DNA of 64,000 nt from Flavobacterium panacagri (GCF_030378165.1 NZ_CP119766.1:1550001-1614000), one strand, 5' to 3'. Counted from the stretch's first letter, positions 51,019 through 60,160 are shown. The notes: generated by a model from the letters alone, not told the origin. Made by a program: numbers and translations.

Positions 51019-52101
51019 TTATAATGCAATTGCACCCTCTCCAATTTTGTCGCAAATGTATTGACTATTCTGACAAAATACAACTAATTCGTCCTGAATA
51101 AATTGTAATACTTTTTCGGTAACGTTTTCGGGATAAAGCACATGCACATTGGCACCAGCATCAAGCGTAAAACACACAGGAATCTGGGTTTCATTTCTGA
51201 ATTTCCAAATCGCATTTATGATTTGAAGTGTGTTTGGTTTCATTAAAATAAAATACGGCATTGAGGTCATCATCATGGCGTGAAGAGTCAATGCTTCACT
51301 TTCTACGACTTTAATGAATTCTTGCAGGTTACCGCTTTTAAAAATAGCAATCAATTTATCCAGATTTTCGTGTGCCTGGGCAAAACGTCTTTCTGCATAC
51401 GGATGATTGTGCATTAAATCGTGTCCAACTGTGCTTGAAACTTGTTTTTCGCCTTTATCAACCAATAAAATAGTATCTTGATAATTCTTGAAATTTTCAT
51501 GAACAGCATACGGATATTCAACTCCAAATAAGTCTGAGCTTCCTTCAATGTTCGTTTGATTTCCCCAAACGACCATATTTCCTTTTACGCTTCGGCAGGC
51601 GCTTCCAGAGCCTAAACGAGCTAAAAATGATGCTTTTTGGAAAAAATATTCATCAGTCATTTCAGGATTCAATACTTTTTCTAAACTCATAAAGTTCATT
51701 GCCAGCGCTGCCATTCCAGATGCAGAAGAAGCAATTCCTGAACTATGCGGAAAAGTATTTTGTGTATCAATCGTAAAATGATAGTCTTTTAAAAACGGCA
51801 GATAAACTTCAACTCTTTCTAAAAACTTCTGAATTTTTGGTTTGAAATCTTCTTTTGGTTTTCCTTCAAAAAACAAATCAAAAGAAAAAGCATTTTGGTT
51901 TGTTCTTTTTTCAAAACCTAATTTTGTAATCGTTTTACAATTATTCAAAGTAAAACTAACAGAAGGATTTGCCGGAATCTGATTGTCTTTTTTCCCCCAG
52001 TATTTTACTAAGGCAATGTTACTTGGAGCGCTCCACTCAAAGTTTCCGTTTTCGATTGTTGAAGTATATGGATTTGGAATAAAATCGGCTGCTGTAAACA
52101 T
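51019..52101 (-). CDS. mvaD: Diphosphomevalonate decarboxylase
   Basis: 360 aa GHMP-fold enzyme. WSAPSNIALVKYWGKKDNQI (residues about 25-44, the APSNIALVKYWGKRD signature) and TFPHSSGIASSASGMAALAM (about 113-132, ATP/substrate loop), SGSACRSVKG (about 165-174) and HAMMMTSMPYFILMKP (about 278) mark it. It makes isopentenyl diphosphate from diphosphomevalonate with ATP. It heads the unit with the 46-aa ORF, GHMP kinase, DUF502 and UbiA genes, showing that this organism uses the mevalonate route. Confidence 0.95.
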   Translation of the reverse strand: MFTAADFIPNPYTSTIENGNFEWSAPSNIALVKYWGKKDNQIPANPSVSFTLNNCKTITKLGFEKRTNQNAFSFDLFFEGKPKEDFKPKIQKFLERVEVYLPFLKDYHFTIDTQNTFPHSSGIASSASGMAALAMNFMSLEKVLNPEMTDEYFFQKASFLARLGSGSACRSVKGNMVVWGNQTNIEGSSDLFGVEYPYAVHENFKNYQDTILLVDKGEKQVSSTVGHDLMHNHPYAERRFAQAHENLDKLIAIFKSGNLQEFIKVVESEALTLHAMMMTSMPYFILMKPNTLQIINAIWKFRNETQIPVCFTLDAGANVHVLYPENVTEKVLQFIQDELVVFCQNSQYICDKIGEGAIAL

Positions 52102-52252
52102 GAAATATAAAATTTTGGCAAAGATAACTTTTTCATTTTTCCACCATGTAAGTTATATAAGAAATTATAAGTTGGTTTGCTAAAATGAACTTGCATCACT
52201 TCTATGGTTTAAACTTTTCTTTTAACTATTTTTGACTACAAAATTTAATACC

Positions 52253-52729
52253 ATGAATAAGTTCGTAAAAATCGCCATAGCTTTAGTAATATGTTTAACA
52301 GTTGGATATTCTGCCAGTTTGGTTACTAGACCAAGTATTGAGACTTGGTATGTAACTTTAGAAAAACCAGTTTTTAATCCGCCGAATTGGATTTTTATGC
52401 CAGTTTGGACAGTGCTTTATATTTTTATGGCCGTTGCAGCCGCTTTAGTTTGGGATAAAATTAAAGAGCAGACCGAAGAAGTTAAAAAAGCATTATTGTT
52501 TTTTATAATACAATTGATTTTAAATGCGATTTGGTCTTATTTATTCTTCGGACTAAAAAATCCAATGTTGGCTTTAATCGAAATTGCTCTTTTATGGCTG
52601 ATGATTTATGAAACCTATTTGAAGTTCATCAAAATCAATAAAATTTCGGGTTATTTATTGATTCCGTATTTAGCTTGGGTTGGATTTGCAACTATTTTAA
52701 ATGCTAGTATTTGGTGGTTGAATAAATAA
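52253..52729 (+). CDS. TspO/MBR family membrane protein
   Basis: 158 aa from ATG 52253 (MNKFVKIAIALVICLTVGYS); the longer TTG-started frame overlaps the -7 box TATTTTTG (52227-52234) and is rejected. Five membrane helices with the TspO landmarks: TWYVTLEKPVFNPPNWIFMP then VWTVLYIFMAVAAALVW, LNAIWSYLFFGLKNPMLALI and YLLIPYLAWVGFATILNASI. It binds tetrapyrroles or similar hydrophobic ligands and is linked to stress responses. Monocistronic. Confidence 0.95.
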   Translation: MNKFVKIAIALVICLTVGYSASLVTRPSIETWYVTLEKPVFNPPNWIFMPVWTVLYIFMAVAAALVWDKIKEQTEEVKKALLFFIIQLILNAIWSYLFFGLKNPMLALIEIALLWLMIYETYLKFIKINKISGYLLIPYLAWVGFATILNASIWWLNK

Positions 52730-52771
52730 GTTTCAGGTTTTATTAGTTTCAGGTTTGTCAGATGTAGAAAG

Positions 52772-53485
52772 CTATTTCAGCTTCTTAAATTCTTCGTTTT
52801 TAGCAGTCAGAAACTCAATTGTAGTCAAAATATTTGGATTTGAAGTAATGCTTTTAGACTTTGGGTCGGCATCGCAGAAATCAATAAAAAGTTCTTTTTG
52901 TTCAGCTGCTATTTTTAAGTTTTTTGTAAAGAAATCTTTAGAACAAGTTTTTCTTATAAGTTTTTTGAATGCGCTTTCTGGTTCGTCTTTTTCACGAGAT
53001 TTCCCAAGACTGAATTTAAAACTAGTCTGCATTCCGTTTGTAATGCTACCGTCATTATATTGCGGAATATACTGTTTTAAGTCCTTAGCTCTCTTGTCTC
53101 TGTCGATTTCTGCTACAGTTTCAGGATCTGGAGGCAGCGGATCAAATTTGATTTCAGCTGGTATTATTACTTCCTCTAGTTCCTCAGGTTTAGGAATCAT
53201 TTTAACGACCAGATTATTGGCTTGTATGTTTTCAGAAGTAACTTTCATTCTTGTGAAAAAATAATCTTTAGTAAAAAATAGTAAGCTGTCTTTTGCTTTT
53301 ACCGAAATCGAAAACTCACCCAAACTATTTGTCGTAGTACTTGTTTTGGCTGTCTTGTTTATAACTTCAACTTTACTAATAGGCTTATTATTAGATACGA
53401 CTTTTCCATGAAGCAATTTTTCGGTTTGAGAAATACTTAGTTGATAAGTGAAAAAAGAAATGGTTGTGAGTAATTTTACTTTCAT
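52772..53485 (-). CDS. Carboxypeptidase-regulatory-like domain protein, paralogue 1
   Basis: 237 aa, with signal peptide (1-20). Residues about 25-100 form a CarboxypepD_reg-like domain (LHGKVVSNNKPISKVEVINK, SLGEFSISVKAKDSLLFFTK). The C-terminal part ends with KELFIDFCDADPKSK and FLTAKNEEFKKLK. The upstream neighbour is a clear paralogue with the same layout, and the spacer is 15 bases. No TonB receptor or enzyme domain is attached. Probably an envelope protein of unknown role. Confidence 0.85.
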   Translation of the reverse strand: MKVKLLTTISFFTYQLSISQTEKLLHGKVVSNNKPISKVEVINKTAKTSTTTNSLGEFSISVKAKDSLLFFTKDYFFTRMKVTSENIQANNLVVKMIPKPEELEEVIIPAEIKFDPLPPDPETVAEIDRDKRAKDLKQYIPQYNDGSITNGMQTSFKFSLGKSREKDEPESAFKKLIRKTCSKDFFTKNLKIAAEQKELFIDFCDADPKSKSITSNPNILTTIEFLTAKNEEFKKLK

Positions 53486-53500
53486 ATAAAAAAGACTTTT

Positions 53501-54220
53501 TTAGTTTTTAGTTCCAGAATTCAGTTTTTTAAATTCTTGATTTTTAGTATGTAAAAAGTCCAGTGTATAAAGTAAATTTTTTTGTTTTAGAATAAATTGA
53601 GAATTAGGATCGGCATCGCAGAAATCGATAAAAAGTTCTTTTTCTTCAGGGTTTAACTTTAAATCATTTGAGAAAAAATCTAAAGGTACAGTGGCATTTA
53701 CCAATTGTTTAAAAGTCAGTCCTTGCTTTTTGTTTTTTGCTTTTTTATCTTTTTTCATAAACAAACTAAAAATAGCCATTAAATCTGCTCCGTTTGTAAT
53801 GCCGCCAGTATAAACACCAGGATTAGATATTGCAGGTTTTGGTATTACTGTAGAATTTTCGTCTGCTGCGCTAACTTTAGGAAATTTTATATCTGTTATT
53901 AGCACTTCATCGAGTTCTTCTGGTTTCAAAATCATATTCACTACAATATTATTCTGATCGATGTTTTGCTGAGAAATTTTTAATCTTTTGAAGAAATAGT
54001 CTCTGGAGAAAAAAAGGAGACTATCTTTTGGGCGAACGAGAATCGAAAACTCGCCTAGTTCATTTGTTCTTGTGCTTGTTTTGGCAGTTTTATTAATTAC
54101 TTCCACTTTATTAAGTGGTAAATTCTGCGAAAGAACTTTCCCATTTAATACTTTTTCTGATTGAGAAATACTAAGTTGATAAGTGAAAATAGAAATTGTG
54201 GTAAGTAATTTTACTCTCAT
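53501..54220 (-). CDS. Carboxypeptidase-regulatory-like domain protein, paralogue 2
   Basis: 239 aa. The N-terminus (MRVKLLTTISIFTYQLSISQ) is nearly the same as in paralogue 1 (MKVKLLTTISFFTYQLSISQ), as is the repeated region with NKTAKTST and FSILVRPKDSLLFFSRDYFF and the tail KELFIDFCDADPNSQ. The middle (residues about 120-170) has diverged. Tandem duplication is evident. It is the first gene of the pair. Confidence 0.85.
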   Translation of the reverse strand: MRVKLLTTISIFTYQLSISQSEKVLNGKVLSQNLPLNKVEVINKTAKTSTRTNELGEFSILVRPKDSLLFFSRDYFFKRLKISQQNIDQNNIVVNMILKPEELDEVLITDIKFPKVSAADENSTVIPKPAISNPGVYTGGITNGADLMAIFSLFMKKDKKAKNKKQGLTFKQLVNATVPLDFFSNDLKLNPEEKELFIDFCDADPNSQFILKQKNLLYTLDFLHTKNQEFKKLNSGTKN

Positions 54221-54299
54221 AAAGGATTAATTAGTTGAGAGTAAAATTATTAGAATTGTCTTAATGAAAACTTGTGAATTCTGTAAATTCTTGTTAATT

Positions 54300-54971
54300 C
54301 TATTGTTTGAGTTTTTTAACAAATGTGTCTAATTCTCCACGATTAAATAAAACGGGGCCGTGACCAAAACATAATATTTTAGGTTTTAATGAAGCCAGTT
54401 TTAGAATGGATTTTCTGTTCGTTTCCTGATCTGCTGTAAATAAATTGGGAGGTTCATGAAGACCTACTTTTGTAGTAATAAGATTCATATTAGTCATTAC
54501 ATCGCCAACAATCAAAACACCATCTTTTTCTCTGAAAAAAGAGATATGACCGCTGGAATGTCCTGGAGTTTCAATAACCGTAAATCCGCCAATTTGATCG
54601 CCTTCTTTTAAAGTTTGAGAAACCAGATGTCCTTTTCCTGCCCAAAAGTTTTTTTGAAATTTAGAAATTAGATGATTCGGATTTGGATATTCTGTAATTA
54701 CATTTCCGTTTTCAGCGAATTCTTTTTCAGGTTCACTGCACAAAAGAGGAATGTTCAGAGTTTCGCAGATAATTTTACTGCTTCCCTGATGATCGGCATG
54801 TGCGTGCGTTAAAGCGTGTTTGGTAATAGTTTTGTCTTTTAAATCTTTTAAAATGGTATTTGAAGAACTGCGAATTCCAGCATCAATTAAAACATCTTCA
54901 ATTAAATAACAATTAATGGCATTTCTTAGAAGTAAAGGGATTTGGTAAACGTCTTTGGCAATATGCTTCAT
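54300..54971 (-). CDS. MBL-fold metallo-hydrolase
   Basis: 223 aa from ATG 54971 (MKHIAKDVYQI), preceded by a purine-rich GAGAAAG; three more codons in a TTG-started frame are unlikely. Metal ligands: THAHADHQGS (HxHxDH, about residues 55-64), TPGHSSGHISFF (H about 137), VGDVMTNMN (D about 154) and CFGHGPVLF (H about 203). It is a lactonase- or glyoxalase-like hydrolase of unknown substrate. It is downstream of the Crp/Fnr gene on the same strand, which may regulate it. Confidence 0.92.
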   Translation of the reverse strand: MKHIAKDVYQIPLLLRNAINCYLIEDVLIDAGIRSSSNTILKDLKDKTITKHALTHAHADHQGSSKIICETLNIPLLCSEPEKEFAENGNVITEYPNPNHLISKFQKNFWAGKGHLVSQTLKEGDQIGGFTVIETPGHSSGHISFFREKDGVLIVGDVMTNMNLITTKVGLHEPPNLFTADQETNRKSILKLASLKPKILCFGHGPVLFNRGELDTFVKKLKQ

Positions 54972-55032
54972 CTTTCTCAAATTTTATTTTGACAAAGATT
55001 TGAATTCCGTTTTTCAATTCACTTGATAAATG

Positions 55033-55605
55033 TTAAGAAATGTCCTGGCGAATTCTGCTTAAAGATTCTGGCGTAATTCCGAGAAAAGAAGCGATATAAA
55101 TTAAAGGTGTTCTCTGTATTATTTTGGCTGGAGCCGATGCTAGAAATGTCTTGTATTTTTCTTTGGCGGGAATCATTTGCAGTTTTAAAACACGATCAGC
55201 CATACAAAGGTAATTCTGTTCAGCCAAAATTCTTCCAACGCGTTCCCAACTCGGAATTTCGCTGTACAAAAACTGCATTTTCTCGAAGGTGATGGAAAGC
55301 ACTTCGCTATCTTCGATACATTGAATATTCTCAAAAGAAACAGATTGGTTGATGAAACTGGAATACGAAGCAATAAAACCGTCATCACAACTTAAATAAG
55401 TGGTAATTTCTTTTCCGTCTTTTAAGTAATAAACACGTGCTAATCCGTCAACAATAAAGAAAATTTTATTGCTGATTTTCCCCATTTCAGAGAGAAAATT
55501 TTTAGCTGTAAAATTTTCATATTCAAAACAAGAATCAATCATTTCGATTTCATTTTCAGAAAACGAAGTGATTGATAGTATTTGTTTTTGTAATTCAGCA
55601 TTCAC
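55033..55605 (-). CDS. Crp/Fnr-family transcriptional regulator
   Basis: 190 aa. The cyclic-nucleotide-binding beta domain fills residues about 20-120 (YENFTAKNFLSEMGKISNKI, FFIVDGLARVYYLKDGKEIT, SIEVLSITFEKM-like stretch). The C-terminal helix-turn-helix is short: RTPLIYIASFLGITPESLSR (about 165-184). There are no FNR-type cysteine clusters. In Bacteroidota such regulators often control an adjacent hydrolase; here the MBL gene follows 53 bases downstream. Confidence 0.92.
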   Translation of the reverse strand: MNAELQKQILSITSFSENEIEMIDSCFEYENFTAKNFLSEMGKISNKIFFIVDGLARVYYLKDGKEITTYLSCDDGFIASYSSFINQSVSFENIQCIEDSEVLSITFEKMQFLYSEIPSWERVGRILAEQNYLCMADRVLKLQMIPAKEKYKTFLASAPAKIIQRTPLIYIASFLGITPESLSRIRQDIS

Positions 55606-55608
55606 GAT

Positions 55609-56256
55609 TTACAACATTTCGATTAATTCTGAAGCAGAATTAATAACCACCTTTGCACCGCTGTTTTTCAATTCTTCTTCTGTTCTGTAACCCCAAGTTA
55701 CCCCAACAGGAAACATATTGGCGTTTACAGCCGTTTTCATATCAATATCAGAATCGCCAACGAAAAGGATTTCTTCTGGTTTTAAATTCCATTTTTTACT
55801 GATTTCAATCGCTTCAAAAGGATTTGGTTTTTTAAGTTCTTCAGTACTTAAACCAATCGCTGTGTCAAATTGGTTTGGAAATATTTCAGTTGCTATTTTC
55901 TTTGTCAATTCATCCGCTTTGTTCGAGAAAACAGCCATTTTTATGTTTTGAGAAGTCAGGTTTTCAAGCAGTTCGACAATTCCATCATAGGGTTTTGTTT
56001 TGAGGGTGCAGATTTTAGTATATTCATCAACCATACATTCAAAACAACTTTCGATTTCATCATCAGAATTGTTTGTGGCTGGTAATGCTTTGCTTACCAA
56101 ATTTCGTAAACCATTTCCAATAAAATATTGGTAAGTATCGTAATCATGTGTTGGGTAACTTAGAGCGGTAAGTACTTTATTCATCGCATCTGAAATATCG
56201 TGTAATGAATCTACTAGCGTTCCGTCTAAATCAAAAATAATTCCTTTAAATTTCAT
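55609..56256 (-). CDS. HAD-family phosphatase, phosphoglycolate-phosphatase-like
   Basis: 215 aa. Motif I FDLDGTLVDSLHD (D9, D11), motif II AVFSNKADE (S about 112), motif III ELKKPNPFEAIEI (K about 143), motif IV LFVGDSDIDMKTAVNANMF (about 170, GDSDID). The small helical cap fits the phosphoglycolate phosphatase-like class. It is 3 bases from the Crp/Fnr gene and 6 bases from the flavoprotein gene upstream, so a transcript of three or four genes is likely. Confidence 0.93.
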   Translation of the reverse strand: MKFKGIIFDLDGTLVDSLHDISDAMNKVLTALSYPTHDYDTYQYFIGNGLRNLVSKALPATNNSDDEIESCFECMVDEYTKICTLKTKPYDGIVELLENLTSQNIKMAVFSNKADELTKKIATEIFPNQFDTAIGLSTEELKKPNPFEAIEISKKWNLKPEEILFVGDSDIDMKTAVNANMFPVGVTWGYRTEEELKNSGAKVVINSASELIEML

Positions 56257-56262
56257 TTTGTA

Positions 56263-57471
56263 TTAAATATTTTGAGCCAGAATAAACCCGCTTGTCCAGG
56301 CATTCTGAAAATTAAATCCGCCAGTTATAGCGTCTATGTTTACAATTTCGCCAGCAAAATAAAGGTTTTCGTGAATTTTGCTTTCCATGGTTTTGAAGTT
56401 GATTTCTTTTAAATCGATTCCGCCAGCGGTTACAAATTCTTCTTTAAAAGTGCTTTTTCCGTTGACTTTAAATTCGGCTTTGGTTAATTGTGAAGTTAGA
56501 TTCTGCAATTGATTTTTAGATAAATCGGCCCATTTTGTTTCAGCTTCAATTCCTGAAGCGAGAACAAGACTTTCCCATAAACGGTTTGGAAAGTCAAAAG
56601 GCGATTTCTTAGAAACGGCTTTTTTAGCGTGTTCCTGTTTTAAGTCTTTTAGGATCTTTTCAGCATCTTCAAAATCAACATCATTTAACCAATTCACGAA
56701 AATGGCAAATTGATAATTTTTATCGTGCAAAATTCGAGCGCCCCAAGCTGAAAGTTTCAGAATTGCGGGTCCGCTCATTCCCCAATGCGTGATTAATAAA
56801 GGCCCAGTTGATTCGAGTTTTGTATCTTTTACATTTACAGTAACTTGTGCCACAACGCCTGGTAATTCTTTTATTCTCGAATCTTTAATATTGAAAGTAA
56901 ATAGGGAAGGAACTGGGCTTATAACAGCGTGTCCTTGTTCTTGAAGCATTTCCCATATTTTAGGATTGCTTCCCGTTGCCATTACTAATTTTTCTGTGGC
57001 GTAATTATCCGTTTGTGTATCAATTTTCCAGTGATTTTCTTTTTTGAAAATCGATTGTACACTTTGACCGGTCAATACTTTTATGCCTAATTTTTCGGTT
57101 GCTTTTAAGAAACAATCTATAATGGTTTGCGATGAATTAGAAACAGGAAACATTCTGCCGTCTTCTTCAATTTTTAATTCGACACCGTGTTTTTCAAACC
57201 ATTCAATGGTATCGCCCGAACAAAATTGATGAAAAGGCCCTCGAAGTTCTTTTTCGCCTCGCGGATAAAACTTTACTAATTCATTAGGTTCAAAACAAGC
57301 ATGAGTTACGTTGCATCGTCCGCCTCCGGAAACACGAACTTTAGAAAGGACTTCTTTTCCTCTTTCTAAAATGGCGATTTTCAGTTTCGGATTTTTCTCT
57401 GCAATATTTATTGCGGTAAAAAAACCTGCGGCGCCTCCGCCAACGATGATGATGTCGAAATTTTGGATCAT
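56263..57471 (-). CDS. HI0933-family (YhiN/BaiN-like) flavoprotein
   Basis: 402 aa. FAD Rossmann start FDIIIVGGGAAGFFTAINIA (residues 4-23), then VLSKVRVSGGGRCNVTHACF (about 41-60, the family hallmark SGGGRCN) and, near the end, ETVTAGGIDLKEI-like sequence with NLYFAGEIVNIDAITGGFNF (about 371-390). LVMATGSNPKIWEMLQEQGH is in the middle. It is an NAD(P)/FAD oxidoreductase of unknown substrate; relatives act on bile-acid-like or unsaturated ring substrates. Confidence 0.93.
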   Translation of the reverse strand: MIQNFDIIIVGGGAAGFFTAINIAEKNPKLKIAILERGKEVLSKVRVSGGGRCNVTHACFEPNELVKFYPRGEKELRGPFHQFCSGDTIEWFEKHGVELKIEEDGRMFPVSNSSQTIIDCFLKATEKLGIKVLTGQSVQSIFKKENHWKIDTQTDNYATEKLVMATGSNPKIWEMLQEQGHAVISPVPSLFTFNIKDSRIKELPGVVAQVTVNVKDTKLESTGPLLITHWGMSGPAILKLSAWGARILHDKNYQFAIFVNWLNDVDFEDAEKILKDLKQEHAKKAVSKKSPFDFPNRLWESLVLASGIEAETKWADLSKNQLQNLTSQLTKAEFKVNGKSTFKEEFVTAGGIDLKEINFKTMESKIHENLYFAGEIVNIDAITGGFNFQNAWTSGFILAQNI

Positions 57472-57482
57472 ATTTTTTTGTT

Positions 57483-57546
57483 AGCCACGAATTCACGAAT
57501 TATTTTTTTACAATCTTTGAGAATAAAAATTCGTGAATTCGTGGCT
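57483..57546. repeat. Inverted repeat CCACGAATTCACGAATT, copy 1
   Basis: 19-bp perfect arms 57483-57501 and 57528-57546 (AGCCACGAATTCACGAATT) around a loop with AATCTTTGAGAATAAA. Two more copies are at 58311-58368 and 60100-60160. Confidence 0.88.
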
Positions 57547-57555
57547 ATTTAAACT

Positions 57556-58233
57556 TTATATTTTATCTGGATTATCAGAGATAATTCCGTTTACTTGATA
57601 ACTTTTTACTTTTTGAATGTCTTGTTCAGAGTTTACTGTCCAAGGTAAAACAAGAAAACCTTTTTCCTGAATTTGATGAACATTTTCTTCATTCAATAAA
57701 TTAAAATCAGGATTTATGGCTTTTGCTTTTATTTTTTCGGCGAAAGCCAAAGCTTTATCTAAATCTTCTTCTGTTAAAACACCGATTGGTATGTTTGAAT
57801 TTAAAGTTGATGTTTCTTGCAACATATTCCATTCAAAACTTGAAATGATGAAATGATTGTAATTCCAGTTTTTTGCTGCAATATATTCCTCAATTAATTC
57901 AACAACTTTAGATGCAGTTCCTAAACCTTTTAATTCGATATTGATCAGACATTTTCTATTGACTAAATCAAAAACTTCTGTTAGAGTTGGAATTTGATGT
58001 TTTCCATCAATTAAAAATGATTTTAATTCAGCTAAAGAAAAACTACTTACTAGACCTTTTCCGTTAGTGGTTTTGTCGATGGTTTCATCGTGAATTACGA
58101 TTATATGCCCGTCAGAGCTTAAGTGAACATCAAGTTCAATTCCGTCTGAATTTAGGTCTAAGGCTTTTTGGAAAGCTTGTAAAGTATTTTCAGGTTCGTA
58201 GGCTTTGGCGCCTCGATGTGCAATTTTGAGCAT
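57556..58233 (-). CDS. Glycerophosphodiester phosphodiesterase
   Basis: 225 aa, cytoplasmic (no signal). The GDPD TIM barrel starts IAHRGAKAYEPENTLQAFQK (H6, R7, E15, N16 metal/phosphate residues), GIELDVHLSSDGHIIVIHDE (E36, D38, H50 region), INIELKG (E about 99) and ends FLVLPWTVNSEQDIQ then GIISDNPDKI. It splits glycerophosphodiesters to glycerol 3-phosphate and an alcohol. It lies between two copies of the CCACGAATTC repeat. Confidence 0.95.
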   Translation of the reverse strand: MLKIAHRGAKAYEPENTLQAFQKALDLNSDGIELDVHLSSDGHIIVIHDETIDKTTNGKGLVSSFSLAELKSFLIDGKHQIPTLTEVFDLVNRKCLINIELKGLGTASKVVELIEEYIAAKNWNYNHFIISSFEWNMLQETSTLNSNIPIGVLTEEDLDKALAFAEKIKAKAINPDFNLLNEENVHQIQEKGFLVLPWTVNSEQDIQKVKSYQVNGIISDNPDKI

Positions 58234-58249
58234 TTTGCAGTTTTTTTTC

Positions 58250-58397
58250 TTAACCGCAAAGGTCGCAAAGTTTTACGCAAAGCACACAATGATTTGCGAA
58301 AATTAAATAGCCACGAATTCACGAATTATTCTCAAAGATTGTCAAAAAAATAATTCGTGAATTCGTGGATAAAAAAATTTGCGCTCTTAGCGGTTAA
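58250..58397. repeat. CGCAAAG-family element carrying a nested CCACGAATTC element
   Basis: Outer arms TTAACCGCAAAGGTCGCAAAG (from 58250, split) and TTTGCGCTCTTAGCGGTTAA (to 58397). Inside, a complete CCACGAATTC element (arms 58311-58330 and 58349-58368, perfect 20 bp) is inserted; its loop (CTCAAAGATTGTC) runs opposite to the loops of the copies at 57483 and 60100. The right outer arm supplies the stop codon of the GH13 lipoprotein (58394-58396). Confidence 0.85.
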
Positions 58398-60061
58398 ATC
58401 TTCTCCAACAAAACAATATCAAAATCATTGTCGATAATCACTTTTCCATCAATAACTTCGACTTCATGATTTGAATAAGTATCTTTTAATTTAGTTCCAT
58501 TTGGGAAGATATCGCCGACAGGAAGTTCTTTTCTGCCTTTTGGTAAATCTACTCCCATAACGACTTTATCTGTAAAATTACCTTGAGTAAATGTTCTTGA
58601 AAAAGTATAAGGATACGGATTAATCAGTTTGTGAACACCAGCTCCAACGGCAGGATGATTTCGTCTAAACTGTCCTAATTTTTGCCAATGTAAAAGTGTT
58701 TTCTGTGTTTCAGGATTGTTTTGAATATCTTCCCAATTCATATTCGAGCGTAAAGTGGCATCGCCCTGAGTTCCTTCAATAACCAAAGATCGTGCTGATT
58801 CGTCGCCGTAATAAACCTGAGACATTCCTGGGGAAAGTAAGAGTTTGTTTGCTGTTTCAATGCTTTTTGTTCGATTGGCATCAAAAGGTTGTCCATCGTC
58901 ATGAGAAGACATATAATTTAAAACCGAATATCCTTTTAAATCATTATTCAAAGCATTCGAATATTTCGAAAATAAACCTTCGTAATCGTTTTGACCAGCA
59001 TTCCATTTGAATTCAAAATTGATCATGCTGTTGAAACCATTCTGAAAGTAATTTACTTTTCGATCTCCAAAATCATAATCCTGACCACCGCTGATTCCGT
59101 AACCGTAAACCTCAGCAATCGTGTAAAACGGATTTTGGTCTAAAACCTGCATTGGATGGTGTTTTTTCCATGTTTCGAAAGCGTATTCGCATTCTTTTTT
59201 GAAATCGGCCCAAACGCCTTCTTCGGTATGTTTTACAGTGTCAGCGCGATAACCGTCAATTCCGAACTCTGTAATATAATCTGTAAGCCATTTTATGATG
59301 TAATATTTTGGCGTTCTTGGATAATTCGTTCTTTTGAAGAATTCATCAAGCGAAGCAATTTCTTTTTCATAACGGCCTTCTTTTTTCCATTTTTCGATTA
59401 AGAAAGGAGGTAATTCCACTTCTTGAACACTTTCTGTTCTTACATCTGGAAGATTTTCTACCAAAGTACACATTGTGGTGTTTTCAAACGATTTGTAATC
59501 GCAGACTACGCCAGTTCTAACCCAGTCAGAAGGCCAAACAGGATCTTCTGGCGTTACTGGGCCGGTATGATTAATTACACCATCGAGAATGATTCTGATG
59601 CCTTTTTCATGTGCTTTTTTTACCAGATTAGCTAAATCTTCTTTGGTTCCGAAATTCGGATCTAAAGCCGTCCAGTCTTTTGCCCAATAACCGTGAAAAC
59701 CGTAGCTCAATCCGGTTCCTTCATCGACGCCATCGTGAATTTGTTCGACAATCGGCGTAAGCCAAATCGCATTGATTCCTAGTTTTTCAAAATATCCTGA
59801 TTCGATTTTTTTAGTGATTCCGATGATATCGCCGCCTTCAAATCCGCGTAATTTTCCGGGAGTTTTGGTTCGGTTAAAATTGACATCGTTAGAAGTATCT
59901 CCGTTGTAAAAACGATCTGTAAGTAAAAAATAAACATTTGCTCCTTCCCAAACGAAAGGTGTTTTCGAAGTATTTTCGTTATTCATTGTAACTGATTTTG
60001 AGCCAGAACAACCCGTAATTATGAATACTAAAGATAAAAAAAGGAAAGTGTATTTTTTCAT
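58394..60061 (-). CDS. GH13 alpha-amylase lipoprotein (SusG-like)
   Basis: 555 aa, lipobox IITGC with cysteine 18, so likely surface- or periplasm-anchored. Family GH13 catalytic residues: nucleophile D274 in DGYRADT, acid/base E317 in TIAEVYG, and D388 in SHDDGQP; region I is RIILDGVINHTG. GFEGGDIIGI near residue 75 is typical of Bacteroidota amylases. It would cut starch or maltodextrins outside the cell membrane. Next to a SusA-like GH13 and a GH97 on the same strand it forms a starch-utilisation locus. The stop codon lies within a repeat arm. Confidence 0.94.
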   Translation of the reverse strand: MKKYTFLFLSLVFIITGCSGSKSVTMNNENTSKTPFVWEGANVYFLLTDRFYNGDTSNDVNFNRTKTPGKLRGFEGGDIIGITKKIESGYFEKLGINAIWLTPIVEQIHDGVDEGTGLSYGFHGYWAKDWTALDPNFGTKEDLANLVKKAHEKGIRIILDGVINHTGPVTPEDPVWPSDWVRTGVVCDYKSFENTTMCTLVENLPDVRTESVQEVELPPFLIEKWKKEGRYEKEIASLDEFFKRTNYPRTPKYYIIKWLTDYITEFGIDGYRADTVKHTEEGVWADFKKECEYAFETWKKHHPMQVLDQNPFYTIAEVYGYGISGGQDYDFGDRKVNYFQNGFNSMINFEFKWNAGQNDYEGLFSKYSNALNNDLKGYSVLNYMSSHDDGQPFDANRTKSIETANKLLLSPGMSQVYYGDESARSLVIEGTQGDATLRSNMNWEDIQNNPETQKTLLHWQKLGQFRRNHPAVGAGVHKLINPYPYTFSRTFTQGNFTDKVVMGVDLPKGRKELPVGDIFPNGTKLKDTYSNHEVEVIDGKVIIDNDFDIVLLEKI

Positions 60062-60099
60062 TTATTTCAAATTTAACGAAGATTTATAATAAAGGTTCC

Positions 60100-60160
60100 G
60101 CCACGAATTCACGAATTATTTTTGATAATCTTTGAGAATAAAAATTCGTGAATTCGTGGC
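60100..60160. repeat. Inverted repeat CCACGAATTCACGAATT, copy 3
   Basis: Perfect arms 60100-60117 and 60143-60160 with loop AATCTTTGAGAATAAA, same orientation as the copy at 57483. Confidence 0.88.

Noticed and set aside
52232..52252. TTG start of the TspO gene
   Set aside because: It overlaps the -7 box TATTTTTG; ATG 52253 fits the family.
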